A DNA stretch of 26,985 bases from JAUUZT01 sp964654015 (GTDB lineage Bacteria; Chloroflexota; Dehalococcoidia; GIF9; AB-539-J10), in assembly GCA_964654015.1 (NCBI GenBank), contig CAZZHQ010000026.1, positions 1 through 26,985 on the forward strand, in the 5' to 3' direction. Each line of letters starts with the position of its first letter. The first letter of the stretch is position 1. The notes under the pieces are model-generated. The model was given only the letters and a program-made list of their open reading frames with translations. It was not told the DNA's origin and made no database searches. A program made the translations under genes and the position numbers. This document shows, piece by piece, positions 6,301 to 14,827 of the stretch.

Positions 6301-9300
6301 ATGGGCTTCATTCATCTCCACGTACATTCCCAGTACAGTTTCATGGATGGCGCCGCGTCACTGGACAAGCTCCTGGATAGAGCGGTGACACTGGGTATGC
6401 CCGCCCTGGCCCTCACCGACCATGACAGACTGACAGGCGCCATCAGGTTTTATGAAAAAGCCATGGCACGGGGAATAAAACCGATAATCGGAGCGGAAAT
6501 CAATCTTGAAGGAGAGGATCATCTAACCCTTCTCTGCAAGAACTCTGAAGGCTACTCAAACCTGTGCCGCCTGTTAACTCAGGCCCATCTATCAAACAGG
6601 AACAGGAAACCCCGGGCAAGCAGGGAGATGCTGCAACAGCATAGCTATGGACTTATAGCCCTGAGCGGCTGTATCAGGGGTGAGATACCCGCACTGTTTG
6701 GCAAAGCCAAATTCGAGGAATGCCGTAAATCGATACAGTTCTACAGGGGAGTCTTCGGACAGGATTTTTTCGTGGAACTTAACCGCTATCCGGCAAGAGA
6801 AGGGATGAGCAACAGCTACAAACTCGCTTCCTTTGCCCTGGAAGAGGGACTGCCAATCGTGGCGACCAACAACGTTCATTATGCAGAGATGCATGACTAC
6901 CGAATTAAAGAACTGCTCAATGCCATTGGTCGGAACATACCTGTCTCCCAGTCGCAGAACTATCGCACTGTGGAGCAGTACATGAAATCACAGAAAGAGA
7001 TGTCCCTCCTCTTCAAGGATTTTCCTGAAGCCATAGACATGACAGAGGAAATTGCCGCAGGCTGTAACCTGGAACTGGAGCTGGGCAAGCCCCACTTCCC
7101 CAGTTTTAATGTCCCCACCGGCGAATCTGATTACAGTTATTTATCACGGCTGGCCCTGGCAGGCGCCTCCAGCAGGTATGGCTCGCTAACGAACAGTACC
7201 AGTAAGCGACTGGAACATGAACTGAATACAATCAGGGAACTCGGCTTTTGCAGTTACTTCATGGTATGCTGGGACATAGTTCAACGGGCAAGGGAGAGAA
7301 ACATCCGCTGCCTGGCAAGAGGCAGCGCAGTGAACAGCCTGGTGGTGTACTCGCTGGGCATCAGCAATGTTGACCCTGTTGAATACGACCTGCTCTTCGA
7401 GCGTTTTATGCACTCCCTGAGGCGCGAGCCCCCGGATATCGACCTCGATATCGACCGAAGACATCGGGACGAATTAAAGGATTATGTCTACCAGAAGTAC
7501 GGCAAGGATAACGTTGCCTGCGTTGGCACCATCAATACCTACATGGCAAGAGGAGCCATCCGTGACGTGGGCAAGGCACTACAGATACCACGTGCACTCA
7601 TCGAGGAGGCCTGCAACGGTATCCATTACCTGTCAGCCACGCAACTCCTGGAATATGCCGATTCCCGTCCCGAGTTAAAGGGAAGTGGTATATACAGGAG
7701 AGCTGACCTTACCGAGTTCTTCAAGCTCTGTACAGCCATAGACGGCTTCCCCAAGCACATGTCGGTTCACCTGGGAGGACTGCTGATTGGAAACGGCAAG
7801 CTCAGTGACCTCGTTCCGCTGGAGTGGTCCAGCGGTGGCGATATCATCAGCCAGTACGACAAGGATGACATCGAGAAACTTGGTATTGTTAAAATGGATT
7901 TGCTGGCACTGCCCACCCTCACTGTCATCGAGGACACGCTCAGCAACATCAGGAATGGTCGTGGCATCGACATCGATTTAAGCAAAATAGACAGGAACGA
8001 CCCCCGGTCCTTTGCCATGCTGCAGGCTGGCAACTCAATCGGTACTTTTCAACTTGAATCGCCTGCTCAGAGAGAAATGGCAGGCAGGCTCCTGCCGGAT
8101 AGATTCGAGGACATCATCATTTCTATCTCAATGGTTAGACCAGGCCCCCTAAAGTGCAGTGTGGATAAGGCATACCTGCCCCGCCGTCACGGCGTGGAGC
8201 CGGTAACTTACCCCCATCCCCGACTTAAAGACGCACTTGCTGAGACATTGGGAGTGATACTCTACCAGGAGCAGGTGTTGAAAGTGGCGCATGACCTGGC
8301 AGGAATGAGTTATGCCGAAGCTGACGGTTTTCGGCGCGCCATGACGCACGACCGCAGCGAGGAGGAGATGGAAAAGATGCGGGGGGCATTCATCTCCATG
8401 GCAATCAAAAAAGGAGTGAGCCAGTCCACAGCAGAAAAGGTCTTCCAGCAACTGTCTGCCTTTGCGGCTTATGGCTTCTGCAAGGCTCACGCTGCCGCTT
8501 ATGCCATCCTGTCTTACCAGACCCTCTGGCTGAAATGCCACTACCCCGCTGAGTTCACTGCCGCGTTACTATCAAACCAGCCCATGGGTTACTACCCTCC
8601 ACGTGTGCTGGTGGCCGATGCCCGGAGGATGGGAGTGAAAATACTGCCTCTCGATATAAACAACTCCTCAGATAGTTATACGGTGGAGAATGGAGCGATA
8701 AGAATCAGCCTCAGGCAGCTTAAGGGAATAGCTGAGAAGTCGCTGAAAGCGATACTCTCGGAAAGGGCAAAAGCTAAATTCACATCACTGGAGGATTTCG
8801 CCTGGCGAATTGGTACAAATCGCCGTCTACTGGAAAACCTGGTCAGGGTTGGCGCCTTTGACTCATTTGGAGACAGGGATGAACTGCTGGCGCGGGTTAA
8901 CAGGCTTACAGGGCAAACGCACGTGGCTGGTAGCAGGCTAAAACTGCGATTCGAGGACGACTGTGCGGTATCTCCTACTGCCACCTTTACTACATTCGAC
9001 AACAGGACAAAGATGCTTGCCGAACGTGAAATCCTCTCCCTGGATCTGTCAGCTCATCCGCTGGACTTCCTCTCTTTCGACAAGGAACTCACCCGGATGA
9101 GAGACCTGCCAACCATAGCGACAGGCAGGATGGTCAATATTGCCGGCTCGGTAATTCGCTACCAGACTCCACCAACCAGGGGCGGAAAAAGGGTGGTATA
9201 CGTGATAATGGAAGATGGGACCGGCGTGGCGGATGTGACCGTATTCAGCAATGTCCAGGAAAAATGCGGCAAGGTTCTCTTCAGAGAAGGGTGGCTGCTG

Positions 9301-9420
9301 GTACGGGGTAGAGTACAGAGAAGAGGCCCTAAAGCACTCTCTATCATCGCAGATGACCTGGTTGCCCTATCTGCCAGCGAGGGTGGTCACGATAAAAACA
9401 GCATCGCCAGCCATGATTAA
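6301..9420 (+). CDS. dnaE2: error-prone DNA polymerase III alpha subunit (DnaE2/ImuC-type)
   Basis: C-family polymerase, 1039 residues, clearly shorter than replicative DnaE (about 1160). The order of domains is an N-terminal PHP domain (HLHVHSQYSFMDG, ALTDHDRLTG, KPIIGAEINL), then the palm with catalytic aspartates D379 and D381 in PPDIDLDID and D533 in VKMDLLALPTLT, then fingers (GVILYQEQVLKVAHDLAG, FCKAHAAAYAILSYQTLWLK), a helix-hairpin-helix region, and a C-terminal OB fold from about residue 943 (VNIAGSVIRYQTPP, VRGRVQRRGP). The replicative C-terminal tau-binding domain seems absent. Its location behind lexA and a DUF6504 gene argues for the SOS translesion role rather than replication, although assignment between DnaE2 and a short DnaE1 is from length and context. 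There is no obvious Shine-Dalgarno, so translation probably depends on coupling to the preceding gene. Confidence 0.9.
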   Translation: MGFIHLHVHSQYSFMDGAASLDKLLDRAVTLGMPALALTDHDRLTGAIRFYEKAMARGIKPIIGAEINLEGEDHLTLLCKNSEGYSNLCRLLTQAHLSNRNRKPRASREMLQQHSYGLIALSGCIRGEIPALFGKAKFEECRKSIQFYRGVFGQDFFVELNRYPAREGMSNSYKLASFALEEGLPIVATNNVHYAEMHDYRIKELLNAIGRNIPVSQSQNYRTVEQYMKSQKEMSLLFKDFPEAIDMTEEIAAGCNLELELGKPHFPSFNVPTGESDYSYLSRLALAGASSRYGSLTNSTSKRLEHELNTIRELGFCSYFMVCWDIVQRARERNIRCLARGSAVNSLVVYSLGISNVDPVEYDLLFERFMHSLRREPPDIDLDIDRRHRDELKDYVYQKYGKDNVACVGTINTYMARGAIRDVGKALQIPRALIEEACNGIHYLSATQLLEYADSRPELKGSGIYRRADLTEFFKLCTAIDGFPKHMSVHLGGLLIGNGKLSDLVPLEWSSGGDIISQYDKDDIEKLGIVKMDLLALPTLTVIEDTLSNIRNGRGIDIDLSKIDRNDPRSFAMLQAGNSIGTFQLESPAQREMAGRLLPDRFEDIIISISMVRPGPLKCSVDKAYLPRRHGVEPVTYPHPRLKDALAETLGVILYQEQVLKVAHDLAGMSYAEADGFRRAMTHDRSEEEMEKMRGAFISMAIKKGVSQSTAEKVFQQLSAFAAYGFCKAHAAAYAILSYQTLWLKCHYPAEFTAALLSNQPMGYYPPRVLVADARRMGVKILPLDINNSSDSYTVENGAIRISLRQLKGIAEKSLKAILSERAKAKFTSLEDFAWRIGTNRRLLENLVRVGAFDSFGDRDELLARVNRLTGQTHVAGSRLKLRFEDDCAVSPTATFTTFDNRTKMLAEREILSLDLSAHPLDFLSFDKELTRMRDLPTIATGRMVNIAGSVIRYQTPPTRGGKRVVYVIMEDGTGVADVTVFSNVQEKCGKVLFREGWLLVRGRVQRRGPKALSIIADDLVALSASEGGHDKNSIASHD

Positions 9421-9464
9421 GCAGACCTAATACCGTAGCAGATGTGGTAGAAGACCAAACTTGC

Positions 9465-11162
9465 TCACCAGCAAAGGTATGGCTTGATAACAGTCACCCC
9501 GTAGGGCCAGGCAATAATACCACCATCCAGAAACGTAACATTCTCAAAGCCTTCGCTAGCCAGTATCCTCTGTGCCTGATAGGCACGTGTACCGGTCTGG
9601 CAATAGATTACTATCTCTGCATCCCTGGGCAAGCTATCCAACTTTGACCGCAATTCTCTTAGAGGTAACAGTTTTGTTTGCGGTGTTTCGATACGACAGC
9701 TATCCCACTCACCAGGAGAGCGTACATCAAGAAGAATCGCATTCTCATTCGTTTCAAGCAAATGCTTGACCTCCACGGGGTTTAATGCTGCCGCACATCC
9801 TGAGATTTTATTACGGATGACATTAGCCGCCTTATGCAGAGGGTCCATTGCGTTACTGAATGGAGGAGCATAGGCAAGGTTAAAATTGGCTACGTCCTCC
9901 GCAGTGGCCCCGAACGCCAGGGCGGTTGCCAGCACATCAATGCGTTTGGCTACTTCCCCAGGTCCCATTGCCTGCCCACCCAAAAGCCTGCCGCTTGATT
10001 TTTCAGCAACGAGCTTAATCAGAATCTCCCTGCCATTTGGATAATAGGAGGCATGCTCATAATCAGAAATAATAGCGGTGACTATCTCGTAGCCTGCTGC
10101 TCGTGCCTGCAACTCATTAAGGCCGACACGTGCTACATTACAGTCAAATATTTTTACAACCGCCGTACCCAGTACACCTGGGAAGGTATCACTCCCTCCG
10201 GTTATGTTAGTTCCAATTATCCTGCCATGTTTGTTAGCCGTTGACCCCATCGGAACAAGCACTTTCTTCCCGGTAACCCGATTAGTGTTTTCCACACAAT
10301 CTCCACCAGCATAGATATTAGGGTCGCTTGTCTGCAGATACTGATTAACGGCAATGCCACCAGTAACTCCTATGGTAAGCCCGGCATCTCTGGCCAGCCC
10401 TATGTTTGGTCTGGCTCCAATAGACAGTAACGACATCTCAGCATCGATTTCAGCATTCTCGGTGAGTACCTTTCTCAGCATCCCATCCCCATTACCAACA
10501 AAACCCTTAACTCTCTGTCCTAAAAGTATTTTTACACCCCTGCTATGCAAATGTTTTTCAACCTTGGCGGCTACCTCAAAATCAAGCAACGTGGGAAGCA
10601 CCCAGTCAAGTGCCTCTATCACAGTGACGTCCAACTCCTGGGAAGCAAAAGCTTCAGCCATCTCCATTCCAATCAATCCGGCTCCAACAATAACCACACG
10701 CTTCACCCTGGAGGCTGATACCATATCCCGTATCGTGTTAGCGTCATCTATATTAGCTAATGTATGAATCCCTTTGAGCTTTACTCCTTCAAGGTTTGGT
10801 ACTATTGGCGAACTGCCTGTCGCCAGTACGAGCTTGTCATACTTGATGTTTGAAACCCGGTTGCCTTCCATTGCTTGAACAGAAATTTCACCGGCCACTC
10901 TATCAATAGCTAGAGCCTTTGTGTTTGTCATGACTTCTACCTTCATCACATTCTCGAAGAAATCCTGACGCACTTTTAATAACTCTTGTTCTTTGTTAAT
11001 TACTCCGGAAATGTAATATGGCAGACCACAGGTCGCCGTTGATAAATATGCGCCCTGCTCTACCAGTGTTATCTGCGCCTGTGGGTCACACCTGCGTGCC
11101 CTTGCCGCAGTCTTAGGACCGCAGGCAGTGCCACCGATGATTACTATTTTATTTTTCCTCAC
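9465..11162 (-). CDS. CoA-disulfide/persulfide reductase with C-terminal rhodanese domain
   Basis: An FAD/NAD(P)H-dependent pyridine-nucleotide-disulfide reductase of the CoADR/Npsr family, 565 residues. The N-terminal FAD motif VIIGGTACGPKTAARAR (here GxAxGP rather than GxAxG) is followed by the single redox Cys in LSTATCGLPYYISG (about residue 45). A second nucleotide motif is VVIVGAGLIGMEMAEAF, and IYAGGDCVE closes the FAD site. Residues from about 455 form a rhodanese domain with active-site loop YCQTGTR. Family members reduce CoA disulfide, CoA-persulfide or polysulfide, with the rhodanese passing sulfane sulfur. The start codon is GTG; AGGAG lies 12 nt upstream, which is long. The Smr gene starts 34 nt upstream on the same strand, making a likely two-gene transcript. 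It converges with dnaE2. Confidence 0.92.
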   Translation of the reverse strand: MRKNKIVIIGGTACGPKTAARARRCDPQAQITLVEQGAYLSTATCGLPYYISGVINKEQELLKVRQDFFENVMKVEVMTNTKALAIDRVAGEISVQAMEGNRVSNIKYDKLVLATGSSPIVPNLEGVKLKGIHTLANIDDANTIRDMVSASRVKRVVIVGAGLIGMEMAEAFASQELDVTVIEALDWVLPTLLDFEVAAKVEKHLHSRGVKILLGQRVKGFVGNGDGMLRKVLTENAEIDAEMSLLSIGARPNIGLARDAGLTIGVTGGIAVNQYLQTSDPNIYAGGDCVENTNRVTGKKVLVPMGSTANKHGRIIGTNITGGSDTFPGVLGTAVVKIFDCNVARVGLNELQARAAGYEIVTAIISDYEHASYYPNGREILIKLVAEKSSGRLLGGQAMGPGEVAKRIDVLATALAFGATAEDVANFNLAYAPPFSNAMDPLHKAANVIRNKISGCAAALNPVEVKHLLETNENAILLDVRSPGEWDSCRIETPQTKLLPLRELRSKLDSLPRDAEIVIYCQTGTRAYQAQRILASEGFENVTFLDGGIIAWPYGVTVIKPYLCW

Positions 11163-11195
11163 AATATCTGTTTACTCCTACTAAAAAATGGAGCA

Positions 11196-11453
11196 TCACC
11201 AATCCCTGAGTTCCACCTCGGTGGCACCCATTCCCCCGCTATTACTTTCAGCGGTGCGCTGGGAAATGACTAAAGGGTGCTTCCTTAAAAAATTCTTAAC
11301 CTCACGTCGTAATATACCCGTACCTTTGCCATGTATTACCCAAACACGATACAGACCTGCCCCATATGCAGCATGTAGAAATCCGTCTACCCTGGGGAGA
11401 GCCTCATCTACGGTCATACCATGCAGGTCTATTTCCTCTTCTATTGGTCTCAT
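11196..11453 (-). CDS. stand-alone Smr domain protein
   Basis: An 85-residue Smr (small MutS-related) domain. The hallmarks are IDLHGMTVDEALPRV near the N-terminus (the LDLHG motif) and VWVIHGKGTGILRREVKNFL (the HGxGxG motif), with the C-terminal GGMGATEVEL ending that closes the fold. Smr domains can nick DNA or RNA; in bacteria they are usually the C-terminus of MutS2, but here the domain is free-standing with no MutS2 core in frame upstream. It lies just upstream of the CoA-disulfide reductase gene and probably shares its transcript, a pairing with no obvious functional logic. Confidence 0.88.
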   Translation of the reverse strand: MRPIEEEIDLHGMTVDEALPRVDGFLHAAYGAGLYRVWVIHGKGTGILRREVKNFLRKHPLVISQRTAESNSGGMGATEVELRDW

Positions 11454-11651
11454 CCGTCAATTTCGCTCATATTCCCTAAATTAACAACCTGGAATCATAG
11501 CCATTATAACACCCTCATTGCGATACCTTCATTATGCGTAAAACTGGAACGGAACCATCTCTTTCGCGGGACTGACAAAAGAAAAAACGATCCACTGCGG
11601 AGGCTGAGATACATAGGTAACATTCGTGACAATCCATAAGAATCAAGTTGG

Positions 11652-12095
11652 TCAGTGAATCACGGTAGCGGTTCGGTTGCTCCGACTTATCTCCAGACCT
11701 CGGATTACCTTCAAGTTGGGAAATGGATAATGCTCGACATTATTGGTTAGCAGTGGAGCGCCAAACTGCAAAGCCGTCGCGGCAATGATGGCATCTGCAA
11801 TACCGATGGTCAGCCCCTTTGAGCGGAGATCCCCCAGCATCATACCTGCCCGCCGTGCAATCGGTATGTCAACAACAACGGAAATAAGGCCGTCAAGGAA
11901 GGCGTTAGTCGCGCTTTCTTCACCTGTTTTCATTCCCTGATATATCTCAAGATGTGTAAGAGTGCTTATTGCCAGAAGCCCCTCACCAGCCCAGTTAGTA
12001 AGCAGCTTCTGAGCATATTCACGCCGTCTCAGGAAATCAATGGCGATATCCGTATCCACCAGGCAGGAGATACCTTTCACCCGGCTACTTTGCAT
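11652..12095 (-). CDS. vapC: PIN-domain toxin (VapC-like)
   Basis: A 147-residue PIN-domain ribonuclease, the probable toxin of a type II toxin-antitoxin pair. The acidic active site is visible: CLVDTDIAIDFLRR (first Asp), LTHLEIYQG (Glu), IGIADAIIAATAL (Asp) and the LLTNNVEHYP element with the fourth position. Known VapC enzymes cleave tRNA or rRNA. Its start overlaps the 3' end of the antitoxin gene by about 19 nt, and AAGGGGCG precedes the ATG, so translation is coupled. All catalytic residues appear present, so the toxin should be active. The exact RNA target cannot be read from sequence. Confidence 0.87.
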   Translation of the reverse strand: MQSSRVKGISCLVDTDIAIDFLRRREYAQKLLTNWAGEGLLAISTLTHLEIYQGMKTGEESATNAFLDGLISVVVDIPIARRAGMMLGDLRSKGLTIGIADAIIAATALQFGAPLLTNNVEHYPFPNLKVIRGLEISRSNRTATVIH

Positions 12096-12379
12096 TTACG
12101 CCCCTTAATCGCTTTTTGTCGCCCTCTACCTGCTTCCCTGATAGCGCGAACATACGCGGTAGAATCCTCAGGAGTAGCCAGGTCAGGATGGCTATCATTC
12201 TTCCAAGCGCCAAACCCTTCCTCTAGAGCTACCTTCTGCTTACGGTAAGCAAGATAGTGCTCAAGAGCCTCGGCAAAAAGAGAGCTTATCTCCCCCTGGG
12301 ACGCGATAGACCGTATTTCACCGACCAGCTCCCTGGGCAGTGTAACCGACATTTTTTCTGTCTTTGCTTTTCCACCCAT
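12077..12379 (-). CDS. ribbon-helix-helix antitoxin of the PIN toxin
   Basis: A 100-residue protein whose N-terminus MSVTLPRELVGEIRSIASQG is a typical ribbon-helix-helix (CopG/VapB/ParD-like) DNA-binding domain. It is followed by ISSLFAEALEHYLAYRKQK and a charged C-terminal tail that would wrap the toxin. The Shine-Dalgarno GGGAGG is well placed before the ATG. It overlaps the downstream PIN gene, the usual antitoxin-first order, and an inverted repeat 16 nt upstream of its start codon is a likely autoregulatory operator. Its divergent neighbour is the comB-like gene. Confidence 0.85.
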   Translation of the reverse strand: MGGKAKTEKMSVTLPRELVGEIRSIASQGEISSLFAEALEHYLAYRKQKVALEEGFGAWKNDSHPDLATPEDSTAYVRAIREAGRGRQKAIKGRKCKVAG

Positions 12380-12394
12380 TTATTTCCTCCCTTC

Positions 12395-12413
12395 TGCAAT
12401 ACAAAATATTGCA
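12395..12413 (-). promoter_or_regulatory. inverted-repeat operator of the toxin-antitoxin pair
   Basis: A 19-bp perfect dyad, TGCAATA-N5-TATTGCA, with spacer CAAAA. It lies 16 bp upstream of the antitoxin start codon and just before its Shine-Dalgarno. Binding by the ribbon-helix-helix antitoxin, alone or with the toxin, would block transcription. This reading is from position and symmetry. Confidence 0.6.
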
Positions 12414-12563
12414 TACTAATAATACTACCGATTATCTTACATTTCAATATTATATACTCGTTCAGGTAATTAAAGAAACAACAATCCACATCTGCGATTT
12501 CGGGCAATATGTTATAATCATCACCTGTTTTAGCTTTTAAAAAGCCTTCCAAGATAGCCGATA

Positions 12564-13316
12564 ATGAAAATTGATGTAGTACTCACTCCTAAATTGCTTT
12601 CGGACTCTGATTGTAAGGGTTCATTGTGTTCTGTCATCGACGTCTTAAGGGCGACCACCACCATCGTCGTGGCGCTGGCAAACGGGGCAACTGCTATATA
12701 TCCCTGTCATGATGCTACGGAGGCAAGAAAACGCGCAGAATCGACGAGTGGCAACAATATCCTGCTTGGTGGTGAAGAAGAAGGATTGCGTATACCGGGA
12801 TTCCACCTGGGAAACTCACCACTCGAATATCAGTCGTCCGATTTGATTTCTGGCAAGACAATTTTCTTCGCCACAACAAACGGGACCCCCACCATGCAGA
12901 AAACTCATTCATACAGCGGAGTCCCCGTGTATATCAGTTCCCTTGCCAACCTGCCTGCAGTATCGTCAGCGCTGGTTCAGACTGCGATAGCTGATTCGCC
13001 AACAGGTATCCTGCTGGTATGCTCAGGCCGTTATGGCACTCCTTCGGCAGAGGACCTCTACTGCGCCGGACTTCTTACGGAAAATATAATGAATAAGCTA
13101 CTGGATGCTGGCATCAGCTCCGAGCTGGGTGATGGCGCTCTCATTGCTACCGGATTCGCTGGTGGTGACGGGGAAAAGGCACTAAAGGTGCTTTCAGAAA
13201 GTGAACATGGGCGTTACCTGCAAAGCATCGGCTTCAATGCGGACCTTGAATTCGCCTCCCAAATAGGCAGATATGACGTCGTCCCCATATTTGATGGAGA
13301 CCGTATTGCGTTGTAG
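12564..13316 (+). CDS. comB: ComB-like 2-phosphosulfolactate phosphatase
   Basis: A 250-residue ComB-family protein. In coenzyme M synthesis ComB removes phosphate from 2-phosphosulfolactate. The family signature is clear: SVIDVLRATTTIVVALANGA near residue 23, LLGGEEEGLRIPGFHLGNSP, FFATTNGTPTM (TTNGT), and late SGRYGTPSAEDLYCAG. Bacteria without coenzyme M often carry this family, so the true substrate here is uncertain; no comA or comC homologue is in the window. No strong Shine-Dalgarno is evident before the ATG. It is followed by an MFS transporter about 180 nt downstream, probably transcribed separately. Confidence 0.85.
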   Translation: MKIDVVLTPKLLSDSDCKGSLCSVIDVLRATTTIVVALANGATAIYPCHDATEARKRAESTSGNNILLGGEEEGLRIPGFHLGNSPLEYQSSDLISGKTIFFATTNGTPTMQKTHSYSGVPVYISSLANLPAVSSALVQTAIADSPTGILLVCSGRYGTPSAEDLYCAGLLTENIMNKLLDAGISSELGDGALIATGFAGGDGEKALKVLSESEHGRYLQSIGFNADLEFASQIGRYDVVPIFDGDRIAL

Positions 13317-13493
13317 TCGGGCAATGGTTTCAGCCCAGTCTATGTGGGACATGGTCCATCAAGACAGAACATCATAAAGGCCATAATAGCAAATGCCACA
13401 TGACAAACACTCTTTCGTTTTTACAGGATTACCATTGTACAGATAATATGACTGATACAGATTGTGTCAGCACAGGGAAAAGGAGATACACGA

Positions 13494-14741
13494 TTGCCAG
13501 ATAAGCGGAACTCGAAATTCTTCTATGGCTACATCATAATTGTAGTATCTGTTCTCATGCTTTTTGTGATGCATGGGATTTCGAGTAGTTGGGGCATTTT
13601 CTTAAGCTCTCTTGAGGCTGAATTTGGCTGGAGCAGGGCTGCCATTTCCGGCGCCCATTCACTGGGATTCTTGCTTGCCGGCATCTCCTCCGTCCTGCTT
13701 GGTAGTGTCAGTGACAGGCTGGGCTCCAGGATGATAATGACCGTGGGAGGGGTCGTATTTGCCCTCGGCTGCTTTCTAATGTCTCGCGTCACTGCCATGT
13801 GGCAGGTTTACCTGTTCTACGGTGTCATGGTAAGCCTCTGGGGTAGCCCGGCGAATGTCTCACTACTGTCCACCACGATGAGATGGTTTTCCAGTAAAAG
13901 AGGGCTTATGAGTGGCATCGTCAAGGTTGGTACCGGTCTCGGTATCATGCTAATTCCGGTATTTTCCAGCCATCTCATCGGTAACTACGGGTGGCGTACA
14001 ACTTATGTCATACTCAGCATTATCTGCCTGGCAGTAGTGGTGCCACTGGCCCAGTTATTGCGGCGAGACCCCAGTCAGAAAGGACTCAGCCCTTATGGCG
14101 AGTCCAACGGACTTGTTACTGAGTTGAAGCCAGAAGACGCAGGGTTCTCTCCGCGACAGGCCTTCCGTACCAGGCAGTTCTGGATTGTATGTGCAGTATT
14201 CTTTATTATGTGGTACTGCGGAAATGGCCTCATGGTCCATCTATCCCCACATGCAATAGATATCGGGATTTCCCCAGCTCGCGCCGCCAGTTTGATTTCT
14301 ATAATTGGTGGAGCAAGCATCGTGGGCCGTCTTGTGATAGGCGCCGCCGGAGATAAGGCAGGCAATAGACCGATGCTTACGCTGTGCTTCATTATAGTAG
14401 TAGCCTCCGTATCATGGCTGCTGCTATCAGTACAGCTCTGGCAATTGTATCTCTTCGCTGCCGTATATGGCTTTGCCCATGGTGGATTCTTTGCGCTAAT
14501 CTCACCGCTGATAGCAGAACTGTTCGGGACCAGGTCACATGGCACACTTTTTGGCATCGCCTCGTTTTTCGGGATGACAGGCGGCGCGGTCGGACCGCTC
14601 GTAGCAGGCAGAATATTCGATGTAACCGGCAATTATCACCTGGCTTTTCTACTCATAATCGGATCCAGCGCTGCTGCAATTATCCTCTCTATCATATTGA
14701 AACCGGTTAAAGAACGAGAATACCAGCCCTATAAGAGCTGA
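13494..14741 (+). CDS. MFS transporter, OFA (oxalate/formate antiporter)-like
   Basis: A major-facilitator permease with about 12 hydrophobic segments. It begins with the conserved FFYGYIIIVVSVLMLFVMHG and has the MFS loop 2-3 motif GSVSDRLGSRMIMTVGG and its second-half copy GAAGDKAGNRPMLTLC. The middle loop RRDPSQKGLSPYGE (the sequence 'P...GL.PYG') is characteristic of the OFA/monocarboxylate-type subfamily. TTG at 13494 is chosen as the start because GGAG (13482-13485) is 8 nt before it; a GTG at 13464 would add ten residues that overlap the Shine-Dalgarno. The substrate is probably an organic anion, but not determinable. It is convergent with the NapH-like gene, and an imperfect inverted repeat lies between them. 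Confidence 0.88.
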   Translation: MPDKRNSKFFYGYIIIVVSVLMLFVMHGISSSWGIFLSSLEAEFGWSRAAISGAHSLGFLLAGISSVLLGSVSDRLGSRMIMTVGGVVFALGCFLMSRVTAMWQVYLFYGVMVSLWGSPANVSLLSTTMRWFSSKRGLMSGIVKVGTGLGIMLIPVFSSHLIGNYGWRTTYVILSIICLAVVVPLAQLLRRDPSQKGLSPYGESNGLVTELKPEDAGFSPRQAFRTRQFWIVCAVFFIMWYCGNGLMVHLSPHAIDIGISPARAASLISIIGGASIVGRLVIGAAGDKAGNRPMLTLCFIIVVASVSWLLLSVQLWQLYLFAAVYGFAHGGFFALISPLIAELFGTRSHGTLFGIASFFGMTGGAVGPLVAGRIFDVTGNYHLAFLLIIGSSAAAIILSIILKPVKEREYQPYKS

Positions 14742-14756
14742 GTCGATTCTATCGGT

Positions 14757-14818
14757 CGGGGTGTTTTAATAACAAGTAACCTGAACACTGCTTCTCTGTT
14801 ATTTTCATGCTTTCCCCG
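14757..14818. terminator. imperfect inverted repeat between convergent genes
   Basis: AATAACA (14768-14774) pairs with TGTTATT (14797-14803), and CGGGG (14757-14761) with CCCCG (14814-14818) outside it. The location between two convergent stop codons suggests bidirectional termination. The helices are separated by unpaired bases and no long T-run follows, so this is tentative. Confidence 0.35.
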
Positions 14819-14827
14819 CTTATCTAT

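Noticed and set aside
6592..9347. Several long antisense and out-of-frame open frames within dnaE2
   Set aside because: They follow from the codon bias of the real gene, have no ribosome sites and show no family motifs.
10354..10767. 137-residue Ser/Pro/Thr-rich plus-strand frame inside the CoA-disulfide reductase gene
   Set aside because: It is opposite a well-supported gene with intact domains; low-complexity composition is typical of an antisense shadow.
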